NCBI RefSeq assembly: GCF_047663525.1
Contig: NC_092617.1
Location: 4,344,501-4,408,500 of the forward strand
From: Anas platyrhynchos
Lineage: Eukaryota > Chordata > Aves > Anseriformes > Anatidae
Length of the DNA: 64,000 bases
Direction: 5' to 3'
A program made the translations under genes and the position numbers. Below the pieces are notes generated by a model. That model was not told the origin of the DNA and did not search any database. It was given only the letters and a program-made list of their open reading frames with translations. This document shows, in pieces, positions 21,394-33,640 of the stretch. The number at the start of each line of letters is the position of its first letter. Positions within the stretch are counted from its first letter, which is position 1.

Positions 21394-21395
21394 CT
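21394..21395 (-). other. Predicted 3' splice site of OR3
   Basis: TTCTTTCTCTTTGTGCAG on the minus strand, giving a 22-nt 5' UTR. Strong pyrimidine tract. Confidence 0.65.
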
Positions 21396-21971
21396 GCACA
21401 AAGAGAAAGAATAGTAATAATGTACAGTGGACATATCATAGGAAAATTCAATTTTTTAAAACCATCAAAAAGATTTTCCACTTGCAGGCAGTTATTTTGA
21501 AGGTCCCTTTAATGACTTCCAGCTGATACTGAGTCTCTCTAGGAGAAGAGTGCTGTTCTGTGGGCAATGGAAGAATCAGTCCTGCACTACAGCTCAAGGT
21601 AGCAACATGGTAGGAACATGGGGCAGTCTCAGATTCACTTCAGTTCATATCAGATTTCCCCAGTTTTGCTCAAAGTTCATCACAGAGCAGACACGTGGAG
21701 ATTTATGTATTTATTATTTTATTTATTTGTTTGATTTGTACTCTTTGTTCAGCTGCTCCACCACATCTGAGGAGTCCTTCTAAGTCATAAATCCTGGGCA
21801 TTCAGCTGCACTCCAAGTGAAACCTTGTAGATCTTCAGAATCACAGATACTGCACTTTAGAGCAGAGTGCCCTTCAGAGAGGAGAGGCAGTCAGTCCATC
21901 AGTTCTGGTCTCTGCTGCCCTGTGTTGGCCGGTCTTTGAGCTACAGGACAATTCTCCTCCTATGTTCCTGG
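21396..21971 (-). repeat. OR3 upstream region, paralogous to OR6 upstream
   Basis: Aligns with 46800-47250, including a short T/A-rich stretch at 21700-21735 where OR6 has a long (ATT)n array. Non-coding. Confidence 0.65.
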
Positions 21972-22170
21972 AGTCATAGAATCATAGAACATGCTGACAT
22001 GGAAGGGTTGCACAAGGATCATCAGATCCCACCCCTGAATCTGTACATGACCACCCAAAAATCAGTCTATATGCCTGAGGGGGTTGCCCAAATGTTTGAA
22101 TTTTGACAGCATTAGTGCTGTGACCACTTCCCTGTGATGCCTGTTCCAGTGCCTACAGAATCTGGACACT
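21972..22170 (-). mobile_element. CR1 3'-end fragment
   Basis: Begins with TCATAGAATCATAGAAC, the reversed CR1 3' octamer, and continues with CR1 3'-UTR-like sequence including CTGTGACCACTTCCCTGTGA and CCTGTTCCAGTGCC. Confidence 0.88.
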
Positions 22171-23089
22171 TCTGAGTTTTTCTAAAACAGAAATCCTGGG
22201 CATTCCCCCTGCACGTGAAGGGAAACTTTGTGTCTGCTCAGAGAAAAAGGGACTGTCCCTACAGTGCAGAGTGTCCTTTAGTGAGGACAGACAATCTGTC
22301 CATCAGTGCTGGTCTCAGCCACCGTGTGAGTGTTGCAGGAAAGTTGTACTCAGACATTGATCTGAGAAGAACCTGAACACTGCTGAGAGCAGAGGAATCC
22401 AGGCACAAACTGCACATCTCCACACCCCTCACCCTGTCCCCATACTCCACGTCCCACAAGCAAACCGAAGGCTCACTCCATGTGCATGTGAAACCCCCAT
22501 CCCCAGCCAGCCTGGGAACAAGACCAGCAGCAGCATGGCCAGATGGAGAAGCCAGGAGGAATGCCAGCGTGCTGCTGCCAGGGGAGGCAAGGCCAGGGAG
22601 GGACAGACGGACACTCAGCAGACCCTCCTGTGCTGCAGCTCTGCCTGCAGACGAGGCAGCTTCTGCTCGTTGCAAATGATCTGTGATCATCTCAAACTGT
22701 CAGAGACCTCCCAAAGACAGAGCACTGGGCATTGGAGGGTTTGCAGCTTCTAAAGATCAGCTAGGATAAAACCTGAGAGGACCACAATGATGATGTTGGT
22801 GCAGTCTGTGGGCTGAGGTGTGGGAAGGGACTTCATGAAGTTCATTGATGAAATATCGATCCCTCACTTCAATACTCTAGCAGTCTCAGTCTGCAGTGCA
22901 AACCTGACCACCTATTACCATGAAACCAGCCTCTACTCTACCACAGGTATCTGCAAGCACAAGCTACAGTAAAAGTCTTGTCTTTCAGGTAGCCCCTGCC
23001 TTGGTCTTCCTTTTGAAAAATCCAGTCATATATACCATTCTTTAAAATATCTTCTACTCCTACCTGGAGAAACAGAGAGACCCACCCTG
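22171..23089. repeat. OR3 distal upstream, duplicated at 47.2-48.1 kb
   Basis: Direct paralogue of about 47270-48140. Open frames in both copies differ in extent, so I do not call a gene. Confidence 0.7.
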
Positions 23090-23640
23090 ACAGATTCTAC
23101 CAGCTGTTGGATGTGCCATCTGCGGAACACCCCTCTGGCAACCCCACCTGCAGTGCCCTGCTGCCAGAGCCTCACGGTGCCAAGAGCCTGCAGATGTGTC
23201 CTGCCACACGCTGCCCTCTGTTGTTGTGCTCCTCAGTGCCTCCAAGCCCTCTCTCCTTCTCTCCTCTCTGTGTGCCAGCTGCGGTCAGAGCCCCCAGCCC
23301 TGCTGCGCTGTGCAGAGGAGCTGCTCCTGGGCACAGCTGTCTCTCTGCACCAGGGCCCTCTTGCCACGAGCTCTCTCTGTCCCATGAGCCTGGCCCAGCT
23401 CAGCAGCACAGCACCCAACCATGGCATCACTTGCTCTGTGCCTTTGGGCTCCCTTGAGGTGTCCCCAAGGCCTCAGGGCTGACAGCTCCCCAAGGCAGCA
23501 GGGTCTCTGCTGGTGTGTGGTGGTTGAAGCAGACTGAAGGCATCACCAACTGCTTCTCTCTGTAGATGTCAGAGACTGATTTTTTAAAGTGTGATTTGTG
23601 CTGTTGGACTGTGGTTGTCAAACATGAGTACAAATGTTTC
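23090..23640 (+). repeat. Block V copy upstream of OR3
   Basis: Near-identical in long stretches to 48140-48700, and inverted to 37738-38250. Core at about 23280-23340. Confidence 0.75.
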
Positions 23641-24339
23641 CCTCCCTTAACCCCTATTCTGTTCCCACTGCACGGCAGGACACCTCAGCCACGACTGCCA
23701 GGGATCGTTTCACCCCTCTGAATGTGTCCTAACAAGAGAGGGGGGAACTGAATGCTCTAAAAGGTTGTCCAAGAAGGGAATTGGACACTAAGACACCATT
23801 TGTTGAGTTTTCCCAGTAATCCACATGGAAGATCCTCCACCCATACACAAATCTCTTCTTCCTCTCTCACATGACCAGCATGGAGACTTGGATGTGGAAC
23901 ACACTCAACACTGTGCTGATGCCTGCAACCTGCAGATGCTGTGCTTCCTTCTGGGGACCATGTCCTACGGTCAGCCCTGGGCTGTATGCCATCCCTGTTC
24001 TCTGCAAGGCTCGAGAAGTGGAAGGTCTGACTCCAGAAGGCAGCTGTACCTGAACCAGGGGAATTTCTCTAAGGAACAGGAATTATATCTTCTCCTCCCA
24101 GCAATCCTTCTGTGGCCCCAGTGTCATACATAGCTTCTGTGGTTTTGTCCCATTGCTGGAGCTGTCCTGCAGTGTCAAGGTGATACTCACAGTCTTTGAT
24201 TTCATAATCTAGATTTTTGGATCCAATCTTCCTCTTCACTCTCATGCAGTTTTCAGGTGTGTGTGTGTCCTGTATTGGCAGGCCAAGGCCTTATCCACCT
24301 GCTCTTCCGTCCTCACGAGTGTCACTGTTTTCTATGATA
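23641..24339. repeat. Intergenic, partly duplicated at 48.7-49.13 kb
   Basis: 23990-24335 matches 48790-49130, including a short TGTGTGTGTG run. No gene. Confidence 0.65.
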
Positions 24340-25705
24340 CCATTTCTATGATATCATTATCTAATTGAACGAAGAGTCACTCTCCATCTTTTTATAAGCT
24401 CCCTTTAAGTACTGAAAGTCCACAAAGAGGTCACCCCGGAGCCTTCTTTTCTCCAGGCTGAACAGCCTCAGCTCTCTCAGCCTTTCTTCATAGGAGACAT
24501 GCTCCAGCCCCTTGATCATCTTTGTGGCCCTCCTCTGGACCCGTTCTAACAGATGCACACCCTTCTCATGCTGGGGGCACAAGTCCTGGATGCAGGACTC
24601 CAAGTGGGACCTCACAAGGGCAGAGTACAAGGAGTAGAAGTAGAAGTGACCTCCCTCTACCTGCTGGTCACTCCTCTGCTTATGGAGCCCAGGATGCAGT
24701 TGGCCTTCTGGGTTACAAGCGCAGAATGTACTGTCTCACTGATGATCTCATTGTCTGTCATAGATAAAGATATTAAACAGTACCAGTCCCAGGACAGACC
24801 CCTGAGGTACAACACTTGTCACCAGCCTCCACTTGGACATAGAGCCATTGAGCACCACTCTCTGGGTGTGACCTTTAGGCCAACTCCTTACCCACTGAAT
24901 TGTGCACCCATCAAATGCATATCTCTCCAATTTGGAGACAAAGATGTCATATGGGACAGTGTCAATGGTCTTACAGAAGTCCAAGTGGATGACATAGGTC
25001 GGTCTTCTCTTGTTGTCTGATGTGGTCACTCCATTGTAGAAAGCCATCACATTGGTCAGGCACAATTTACCCTTTGGAGAAGCCATGCTGGCTGTCTGAG
25101 ATCACCTCTTTGTCTTGCAGGGGCCTTGACATCGATTCCAGGAGGATCATTTCCATGATCTTGCCAGCCACAGAGGTGAGGCTCACTATTCGGTAGTTCC
25201 ATGGATTCTCCTTTCTACCCTTTTTAAAAATGGGAGTGATGTTTCCTTTTTCCAGTCAGCAGGGACTTCACCTGACTGTCAGGACTCTTCAAATATGATG
25301 GAGAGAGGCTTGCCAACTGCATCAGGCAGTTCCCTCAGGACCCTGGGATGCAAGTCAGCAAGCCCCATAGACTTGTACTTGTTGAGTTCCATCAGGTTGT
25401 CTCAAACCTCCTCTTCACTTAGAGCAGGAGGGACTTTGCTCCCCAGCCTCCATCTATGGCTTCAGGGAATGAAAGACTTGGGAAGCCTGACTGGCAGGGA
25501 AGACTGAGGCAAAGATGTTGTTGAGTCCCTCAGGCTTCTCCATGTCTGTCATTACCAGTTCACCCTTCTCATCCCTCAGAGGGGGCACACTCTCCTTGGC
25601 CTTACTTTCCTGAGCAATATACCTATAGGATCTCTTCCTATTATTCCTTGCATCCCTTGAAAAGAACAGTTCCATCCATGCCTTGGCTTTCCTTATCCCA
25701 TCCCT
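24340..25705 (-). mobile_element. CR1 LINE fragment with RT domain pieces
   Basis: Minus-strand frames 25726-25454, 25086-24748 and 24630-24361 encode CR1 ORF2 pieces: CRDGIRKAKA and LVMTDMEKPE (between endonuclease and RT), [20 protein letters not shown] then [10 protein letters not shown] (RT core), and [20 protein letters not shown] with [10 protein letters not shown] (C-terminal). They are separated by shifts and stops, so it is dead. The 3' end is missing relative to the copy at 50054. The RT position normally YLDFCKAFD reads HLDFCKTID. Confidence 0.93.
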
Positions 25706-26429
25706 GCACATATGAAACTGAAACATGTGAGAGGTCCTGGGAAAAGTAACCCCGGATGCACAGAACCCACTTGGGAAAAAAAAAAAACTTTGTAGGAAGC
25801 ATGATTTTGTGGAAGTGCAGAGCTGATGGGCACATTGCGCAGGATGCTGCTAAAGACCTTTGTGTCCTTTTCTCTCCTGAGTACAATGCGACTTCCTTCT
25901 CAGGAATGGAGGAGCCAACGGAGGTGAGACAGATACTCTGCGATCATGGATGTCATCAGAGAGCTGATTCCAGGAAGATACGCAGAGGTCAGGAGCAGCC
26001 TGAACAAGAGACATGTGAGATTTTGGGGTGGGAAGAGGAGCATGGCCAGCAGAAATTAGTGGTTTCATAGAGGTAAAAGCATTCCTGCAATGCCCATACT
26101 GCAGTAACAATGACTTAAAAAATTCACATATGGCCCTTACCTAACTGGAAACAGTAATTTTAATCCCTAAACCTAAATGCTACTACAACACTCTGAAAGG
26201 AATCAATTTTCTCTCTTGATAACCATAATCCCTTCCCTTAAAACTAACATTAAAATGCTCTATTTAACCCTAGACTCCCTGGAAGACGTAAAACACCTGT
26301 AAACCACAGAGCTTGTCCATACCTGAAACAGACATGACAGCACAAGCAGAACACCAAACAATCCCACTAAAACTTTGCTTACTCTAACCCAGAAAGTGAA
26401 AAAGAGATACCAAGGGGCCTAGAGAAAGC
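25706..26429 (-). repeat. Block X (reverse), CR1 flank
   Basis: More than 99 percent alike by eye to 51686-52420; together with the upstream CR1 part it forms the near-identical tract 24.8-26.5 kb. Non-coding. Confidence 0.8.
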
Positions 26430-26765
26430 TCAGCTTTACCTCAGGATCTCCTGCCCCCGCAGGAGCAATGTGACTGTGGCAGGGACTATGAGGTCACTTC
26501 TGTCTCTGCACTTGATAGGGCAGCAGCAGGAACATGTCATGGAAAGGGACTGGGAGGTCACTTGTGTCTGAAGTAGGTGGCAGGTCAGCCTTGTCTTCTC
26601 CCTGGGAGCTGCACTTCTGGGCTGACATCTGGCAGTGGCCCTGCTAGGCCAGCAGAAGACACCTGCTTGGCATGCTGACTGGGGGATCCCCTCTGCCTCC
26701 AGAGCCAGGAGGACCCAGGCAGGAAGAAGATCCCAAGATGGGTCTTCATGGGCCCGCATAAGTAC
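26430..26765 (+). repeat. Block M copy
   Basis: Two GGTCACTT motifs at about 26491 and 26557. The sequence diverges from its 52.4-kb partner from about 26525 on, which marks the end of the near-identical tract. Confidence 0.75.
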
Positions 26766-28364
26766 CTCAGCCTCTACCTTATCTCCAGACCAGCACCAGG
26801 TTTTCCCAACATCTAACAAGAATGATGATTCTCCTTAATCCTCCTTTATTTAAAGTGTTTATATAAACAGTTTTTTATTGTCTTTGACAGTAATAGACAG
26901 ATTTAGCACCAGCTGGGCTTTGGTCCTTCTAATTTTGACCTGCACAACCCCAGAACATTCAGGACACAGCTCCAGACAAACTGACAGCATGCATGAGAAG
27001 GAAGCAGGGAAGAGGTGGAACCTGGCAGCCTACCATCCCGTACCCTTCTGTGACTCTGTGCAGCAATTCCATTCAACTGGTTACTCCTGTGTTATCCAAA
27101 ATTTCCTGCAACTCCTGATGCTGCTGTCTTGTCAGAAATAGCACAATCACACGAAAGTTGAACCATCTGCCTGCAGCCATGAATGGCTGACAGAATGGAG
27201 CATCAGTGCAGGGGGAGCTTGAGAAACTGCAGGATTTTGCCTAAAGGAACACCTTGACATTTACAAAGAGAAGAGCTTCGTCCTACACCAGAGGAAGAGG
27301 AACCCCACACATCAGGGCAGACTGGGACCCTGCTGAGTGAGCAGTGCCCAGGAGGAGGAGGGTCTGGGCCCCACGAGGGATCTCGTATGAGCTACTCAGC
27401 TAAGACCTGATGTGACATCACACAAATAGATGTCTACAGGAAACAGGGAAAGAGGTGCAGGTCTGGAAGACACTAAGATACTCTGGTCATCAGAGGAGCA
27501 AGGACATAGGCAAGGCTGAAAGTCCCAACAAACTGAGATTTTTGTGTCCATGCCTGTGGTTGTTGTCTCTGTCACTGAGGCCTATGAGGAGACAGCTCAT
27601 TGCTAAAGTACCAGGGCCTCCTTATTCCCCTGAAGAACCAGGCAGGGGTCGTACCATTCTCCTGCACATCTCCTACTGCCCCAGGAAGAGCCCGGAGCAA
27701 GGTGGGAAGGGAAAGGTTCTCCCTTCCCAGGGGCTGGAGGTCAAGGCCTGGCCCTTGTGCTTGGTGCCCCAAGAACACGACACCTACGTGCTAAGGCCCT
27801 GTCTGTGCTGCTGGATGGCTGTCTGTGAGCAGCATAGTGTGAAGTGAAGCAGGAAGAGCCGAGGTCCTGCTCAGTACCCCAGAGACAAGCTGAGTTTTCT
27901 ATCCAGCTGCACTTGGACTTGGGGTTCTCTGCCCTCAGCTTTCTCCAGTTTCTTCTCAGGGAAAAAACGGAGTGGGATGGTCCTGCATCTCAAAGACGGG
28001 AGATACAGGGCAGCTTAGAACAAGAGTAGTGGGTAATGGCTTCTTGAACTCTGGACACAGATGAGTTGTTTCCAACAACACTGCAAATCTCATTGACCTG
28101 AGAAGTGGACTGAATTTGAATTTCCCACATGTTCCTGCTTCCTTCCTGCTGCACAGCAGGAAGGACTCATCTACAGCCCACAGCAGCCTGTGCTCCCAGT
28201 GCCACTCTCAACCAGCACCATCCAGAGCCCAAGCAAAAGAGCTGCAGAGACGTTCTCCTGCAAAGAGAGAGGCACAGGTGGAGTGGTGCTTTAAGGCTTG
28301 TAGTAGGTTTTCCTTTGCTTCGTTGTAAATTGTTGTAAATTTGTTCTGCCTTCTCCTCTTCAGC
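26766..28364. repeat. OR4 upstream region with blocks W (reverse) and Y
   Basis: 27290-27800 is a partial block W in reverse. 27870-27990 (block Y) matches 53840-53960 and, inverted, 62530-62640. No block V was recognised here, unlike upstream of the other receptors with enough flank. No other gene seen. Confidence 0.6.
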
Positions 28365-28366
28365 AG
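28365..28366 (+). other. Predicted 3' splice site of OR4
   Basis: CTGCCTTCTCCTCTTCAGCAG ends at 28366 (alternative AG 28362-28363), 23 nt before the ATG. The tract is shared with OR7. Confidence 0.6.
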
Positions 28367-28389
28367 ACAACTGTGTCCAGAGCCAGCAA

Positions 28390-29302
28390 ATGCCCAACAT
28401 CAGCTCTGTGAGTGAGTTCCTGCTGCTGGCATTCGCAGACACGCGCAAGCTGCAGCTCCTGCACTTCGCGCTCTTCCTGGGCATCTACCTGGCTGCCCTC
28501 CTGGGCAACGGCCTCATCCTCAGCGCCGTAGCCTGCCACCACCGCCTCCACACCCCCATGTACTTCTTCCTCCTCAACCTCGCCCTCCTCGACCTGGGCT
28601 GCATCTCCACCACTCTGCCCAAAGCCATGGTCAACTCCCTGTGGGACACCAGGGCCATCTCCTATCAAGGCTGTGCTGCACAGGTCTTCTTTTTCTTCTT
28701 CTTGGTTAGAGCAGAGTATTCCCTTCTCACTGTCATGGCCTACGACCACTACGTTGCCATCTGCAAGCCCCTGCACTACGGGAGCCTCGTGGGCAGCAGA
28801 GCTTGTGCCCAGATGGCAGCAGCTGCCTGGGGCAGTGGCTTTCTCAATGCTGTCCTGCACACAGCCAACACATTTTCCCTGCCCCTCTGCCAAGGCAATG
28901 CTGTGGACCAATTCTTCTGTGAAATCCCTCACATCCTCAAGCTCTCCTGCTCAGATGCCTACCTCAGGGAAGTTTGGGCACTTGTGTTTAGTTTTTCTTT
29001 GGGGTTTGGTTGTTTTGTTTTCATTGCTCTTTCCTATGTGCAGGTCTTCAGGGCAGTGCTGAGAATGCCCTCTGAGCAGAGCCGGCACAAAGCCTTTTCC
29101 ACGTGCCTCCCTCACCTGGCTGTGGTCTCCCTGTTTGTCAGCACTGCTGTTTGCCTACTTGAAGCCCAGCTCAATCTCTTCCCCATCCCTGGACATGGTG
29201 GTGTCATTTCTGTACTCGGTGGTGCCTCCAGCAGTGAACCCCATCATCTACAGCATGAGGAACCAGGAGCTCAAGGAAGCCTTGAGGAAACCCTGGGTAT
29301 AG
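28390..29302 (+). pseudogene. Olfactory receptor OR4, OR14-like, frameshifted pseudogene
   Basis: Starts MPNISSVSEF and is colinear with the intact receptors through TM5 and KAFSTC. Two defects are seen. The DRY motif is DHY (R120H; YDHYVAIC), which removes the arginine needed for G-protein coupling. Near codon 254 (29149-29155) two bases are missing compared with paralogues, so TM6 end and TM7 are read in a wrong frame. The ancestral frame, including NPIIYSMRN, can still be found downstream and would end at a TAG at 29300-29302; the shifted frame runs to 29358. AATAAA units occur at 29349-29360. The rest, including loop-2 cysteines, is intact, so loss was recent. Confidence 0.92.
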
Positions 29303-29358
29303 GCCTCTTTATCATTTATAATGGGACCACAATCCTAACAAGAGTCTTTAAAAAATAA

Positions 29359-29990
29359 ATAAATCTATTAAGATAATCTTTTGTATTATTTTCCTTTTAT
29401 ACTGTCTTCTGAAGTTATTTCTGAACATTCTGAATTCTCTTAGTTTCCTACCAGTTAATTATTATAATTATATATGTGTATTTAACCAAAAATCTTACTA
29501 CTCTCAATAAAGACTCCAGCAGGAATTTGCTGGTCTCAGCAGCCCTAGCAGCAGGAGGGGCTCAGGGCCAAGAGCCCAGATGCCACATGCAGGAGCAGCC
29601 CTGGTGGCCCTCGGGGCTGCCCCTCACAGCCCGCTGGCCTCTGCCTCTCTGCTGCCTTCGGGTCGGGGATGCTGCTTCCCTGGAGCCATGGCCATGGCCA
29701 GCAGCAAGACGTGGCCTTGTCACTGTTGCTCTCTTTTGGTCTCTACATTGTTCTCTTGTGCTCTTGTATGTGGGTTAGCCACGAGATCTCATGCACCTTC
29801 GTGACTTTCCTGATGTACCTACAGTGGCATCTCCGCCACATCTCTGTACGCCTCTTCTAAAGCTGGTGTCAGAAATACACCCAAGGAGATTCTCCCTGGA
29901 CAGCCCTCTTGCTTTTCTGGGCTTCAGGATGGATCAAAGTCCCATAGTGATCACAGGAGGACAAAGGGCTGGACTGGGATCTGACTTCTT
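29359..29990 (-). repeat. OR4 downstream with 3-prime block (reverse)
   Basis: 29359-29520 is AT-rich, with no feature. 29520-29900 is the 3-prime block, an inverted copy of 6664-7000 and 19970-20230. No LTR here, unlike the OR2 unit. Confidence 0.7.
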
Positions 29991-31110
29991 GGAAGCACAT
30001 GGCCCAGCAAAAAATAATAACTGGGCTTGACTGGCCTGGGCATTTCCTGCAGTTGCTGGGTCTGATGGCAAATGGCATCGTGGGGAGGACTCTGGAGCTG
30101 CTCTGTGGCTGGGCCAGGCCTCTTGTGCTGGCCTGGGGAGCGGGGTTGGCCCTGCGGGGCACAGGCACTGTGTGCTGGGGATCTGCCAGGCAAGAGAGCA
30201 GGGCTCCTGCAGCTTCACGGACCTCCATTTCCCAAGCCGTGGCTGGCCCCAGTGTGGGGGCTGCTGGGGAGGCCCAGAGCCACCTTTGTGCCAGCAGCTG
30301 CGGTGCCTTGCGAGGGGCTGGGTCTGTGGTGGCCATGCCCAGAGCCCTGCAGCAGCCTGCGGTGGGAACTGCTCTGGGGCCAGCCCAGACTGGGCTGCTG
30401 GGCTGGGCTGGGCTGGGCTGGGCTGGGCAGTGCCCGGCAGAGGGCAACAGCAGCATCAGGGAGTGGTGGCAGCATGCAGGGGAGGGCTCCCAGCAGGGTT
30501 TGGTGCTGCAGAGTCAGGGCTGCATGAAGGGAGCCCAGAGCTGCAGGGGCAGGGGAGAGGAGGCCGCTCTGGGCCCTTGCTGGGCTAGGCAGAGCAGGAA
30601 GGGGGCCCAAGGCATTTGCACCCTCACTGCAGCCTGCCAGGAGCTGCAAGAAACCTCAGGAAGAGCCCAGGGCCAGGCTATGCCCCATGGCCACGAGCCC
30701 TGCCTGCTCTCCTCCTGCCACGCTGTGTGTGCTGGCTGCAGCAGTGGGGACCCCCAGCCAGCGCTGCATGGGGCTCGGCTCTGCCACCTGCCTGGCCCCA
30801 GCCCTTTCCAGCGCCCTCCTTCCTGCTCTCTGATGCATGCCAGGACCTCCAAGCACATCTGCTGAGGGCCAGTGCGGTTGCTGCAGTGGCACGGAGCTCA
30901 GCATGGCCCTTTCAGCCCCCTGCACTGGGTCTGCCTCTGCCCTTGGCCTCGGCCCCGGCCTTGTCTCTGCTGGCAGGAGCGCTCTTGGCATGCGCTTCCT
31001 GGCCTCCCCTCACCAGCGCACAGCTGCTGCCCACTCCGCCTGCTGGCACAAACGTTTCCTCACCAGCAGAACCACCCCTTGCGATGCTTCTCCTGGTGTT
31101 TCTGAACAAT
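29991..31110 (-). repeat. Block Q copy (reverse, long form)
   Basis: GC-rich, inverted copy of 59800-60590 and 5590-6080. Long frames (for example 29999-30865) exist on both strands but are not conserved between copies. Confidence 0.7.
30391..30430 (+). repeat. (GGGCT)n short tandem repeat
   Basis: About seven GGGCT units on the plus strand. Regular GGG runs make a G-quadruplex possible. Confidence 0.85.
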
Positions 31111-31850
31111 CGAGTTTACTGGACTGTGTATGTTTAATGGCCTAGCACATCAGACCCACAAATGTGTCAGGCTCTACTGGATACCGGTGCACAGTGTACC
31201 CTAATGCCATCAAGACTTAACGAGGTAGAACCCATCAAGCTATAAAGAGGTAGAACAGAGGCACTACTGGTGGAGCTTTGGCATAGCTACCTTGGGGATT
31301 GGGGACATTAAAAAATTGTCTACCTTACATGGTCTTCCACAGACTCCTTCTGTTGTGGGTTTGCTGAGGGTTGAAGAGCAGCAGGTGCCAATGGCTACCA
31401 TGGTGGTGCACCTGAGGCAGCATCATGCTAACCGAGACTCCCTGATTGCCATCCATGAGCTGGTTCATTGACTGGAGAGCCAAGGTGTAGTTGTAGAACT
31501 TGGTAGCGTGGTTTCATGATGGACTTGTCAGTACTAAGGTAAAGTTGCATGACCTGGGTTACACGTCCTTGAGTAGTGTCAGGCACAATGCAATTCTTTT
31601 TGCCTTCTGCATCTGTAGCACAGGAAGTAGGACTCTGCCCTACTCTATTGACTGGGCACATCTTTTCACATTACTCAGTTTAGGTTTCTGTGGCTTGAAG
31701 GAGATGATTTCCCAAAAAAGGCCAAGCTCATGGGTACAGACAGCCACTTGAAGATATATTTTCTTTATCTTTCTTCCTGAGTTTTCCACAGACGACCCAA
31801 GAGACACCATGGATGTCCAGGAGTCTACTAAGATTTAAGCTGAATTTCTC
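31111..31850 (-). repeat. Block P copy (reverse)
   Basis: Direct copy of 15400-15960, inverted copy of 4760-5480. The first 140 bp have no clear match. Confidence 0.72.
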
Positions 31851-31900
31851 AGATTCCAATGGTTATTTCAATTTTAATATTATATTATTTAATTTAATCT

Positions 31901-32019
31901 AATTTTATTTTATTTTACTTCATTTTACTTTATTTTATTTTATTTTATTTTATTTTATTTTATTTTATTTTATTTTATTTTATTTTATTTCATTTTATTT
32001 TATTTTATTTATTTATTTT
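31901..32019. repeat. (TTTTA)n pentanucleotide microsatellite
   Basis: About 24 units with a few C interruptions, at the P/N junction. Confidence 0.95.
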
Positions 32020-32029
32020 GTTCCCAAAC

Positions 32030-33059
32030 AATAACTGACTTGTCTTAGAAAGGGTTTCATGTGCTGGGCTGGGCTGCAGTTACAGGGACAAAGACCACTG
32101 CTGGCAGTGGAGCTGTCAGACCTCCAGACTCTGCTTTTCCTCCTGATGGAGGTCTCCAAAGAAGTCACCCTGGATGAACAGCAATAGGAGAATGATGCTC
32201 AAGACTGAAATGCAGCAAAATTCAGACTTTGAAACAAGAAGTTTTTGATTAGGTGCTTTTTGAAATCTTCTTCCTTAACTACATCATGCAAGCTCTGCAA
32301 TTAGCTGAACAAATCTTGAAGTCTTTAAGAAAAGTGTGGTAGAGATGTTAGGAGTTTCTTCATTTTAATGAGGTCCATGGTGTATTTTGGTGCTGAGTCT
32401 ATGAAGCTCAGGTATTGAGAGGAGAGTGATGTAACCGCTTGAGCAAGTCAAGCCGGGAGGCACAAAAGCTGAAGTGACTTGGAGTATTAATGGGCCCCAC
32501 TGAGGGCTGTTACTAACGAAGCCTCCCCAGGTCCTTGTTAGGGCAGATAATTGGAGGCCATGGTTACAGACAGGCAAAGCACTGTGCTGAGAAAAGTCTT
32601 GGTTGGTTTTAGTGAAGCAGAAGATTCAAGGCCTGCCACCAGCTACTGGAGGGGAGACCTTGTACCCCATGTCTGGCTCAGGGCTCTTTCTGGAGATCTG
32701 TGGGATGTTCTGGGCAGTGTGATGCCATGAGAAGAACACTGGAATGACACCTCCCAGACTCTGCAAGGGTTGCAAGGAAGGAAGGAGGCCCCACTGCAAT
32801 GACTACATCTCATCACCTCATAAGGGGACAAAAACTTCAGGGCTGTTGGGGCTTTCCATTCTCGCCAGCACCCTCTGCCTTCTCCTGTGCAAGCTTTCCT
32901 ATGCTGTCCCACACTTTGCCCTATTTTCTTGAAGTTTGCAGACACCCATGTAAGCATAAACAAGTTCACTTTCATACATGTCTGTTCACCACCTTGCTCT
33001 CATCCCAGCATTTCTTCCTCATAGAGGCTAGTGCCAACCTTCCACATTGCATTTTGTGG
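32030..33059 (-). repeat. Block N copy (reverse)
   Basis: Direct copy of 16190-17300, inverted copy of 3926-4650 and 57120-58160. Confidence 0.75.
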
Positions 33060-33640
33060 CAGCTTATTCTCTCCTGCTCTTTCCTACTATCAAAGGAAGC
33101 TCCATAAGGGTGGAAACCACTCCTGAAGTAGGCATCCCAACCCAGCAGGCTCCTGGCGGCCTCTCAGCCAAGCAGACACAAGTCACCTCAGCAGCAGCTT
33201 CCAAGCCAGGGGCCTGCTGCTGGCCTTGCAGCTTCTTGGCTACACACGGCCAAGCCTTGTGCCTGCTGCTGTGCAGTCATGGACTCAAGCAGAAGGGACA
33301 GGACAACCCATCTGGGGGCCTTCTTTCTGTCTGGGTCCTCCTGGGTGTGTAGGCAGAGGGGATCCCCCAGTCAGCATGCCAAGCAGGTGCCTTCTGCTGG
33401 CCTAGCAGGGCCACTGCCAGATGTCAGCCCAAAAGTGCAGATCCCAGGGAGAACGCAAGGGTGATCTGCCACCTCCAGACACAAGTGACCTCCCAGTCCC
33501 TCTGATTGACACGTTGCTGCTGCTGCCCTATCAAGTGCAGAGACAGAAGTGACCTCACAGTCCCTGCCACAGTCACATTCCTCCTGCTGGGGCAAGAGAT
33601 CCTGAGGTAGAGCTGACCTCTCTCTACTCTCCTAGGGACT
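33060..33640 (-). repeat. Block M copy (reverse, long form)
   Basis: Direct copy of 17300-17895, inverted 56630-57120. Carries GTGACCTCCC and GTGACCTCACAGTCCC (reverse AGGTCAC motifs). Confidence 0.78.
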
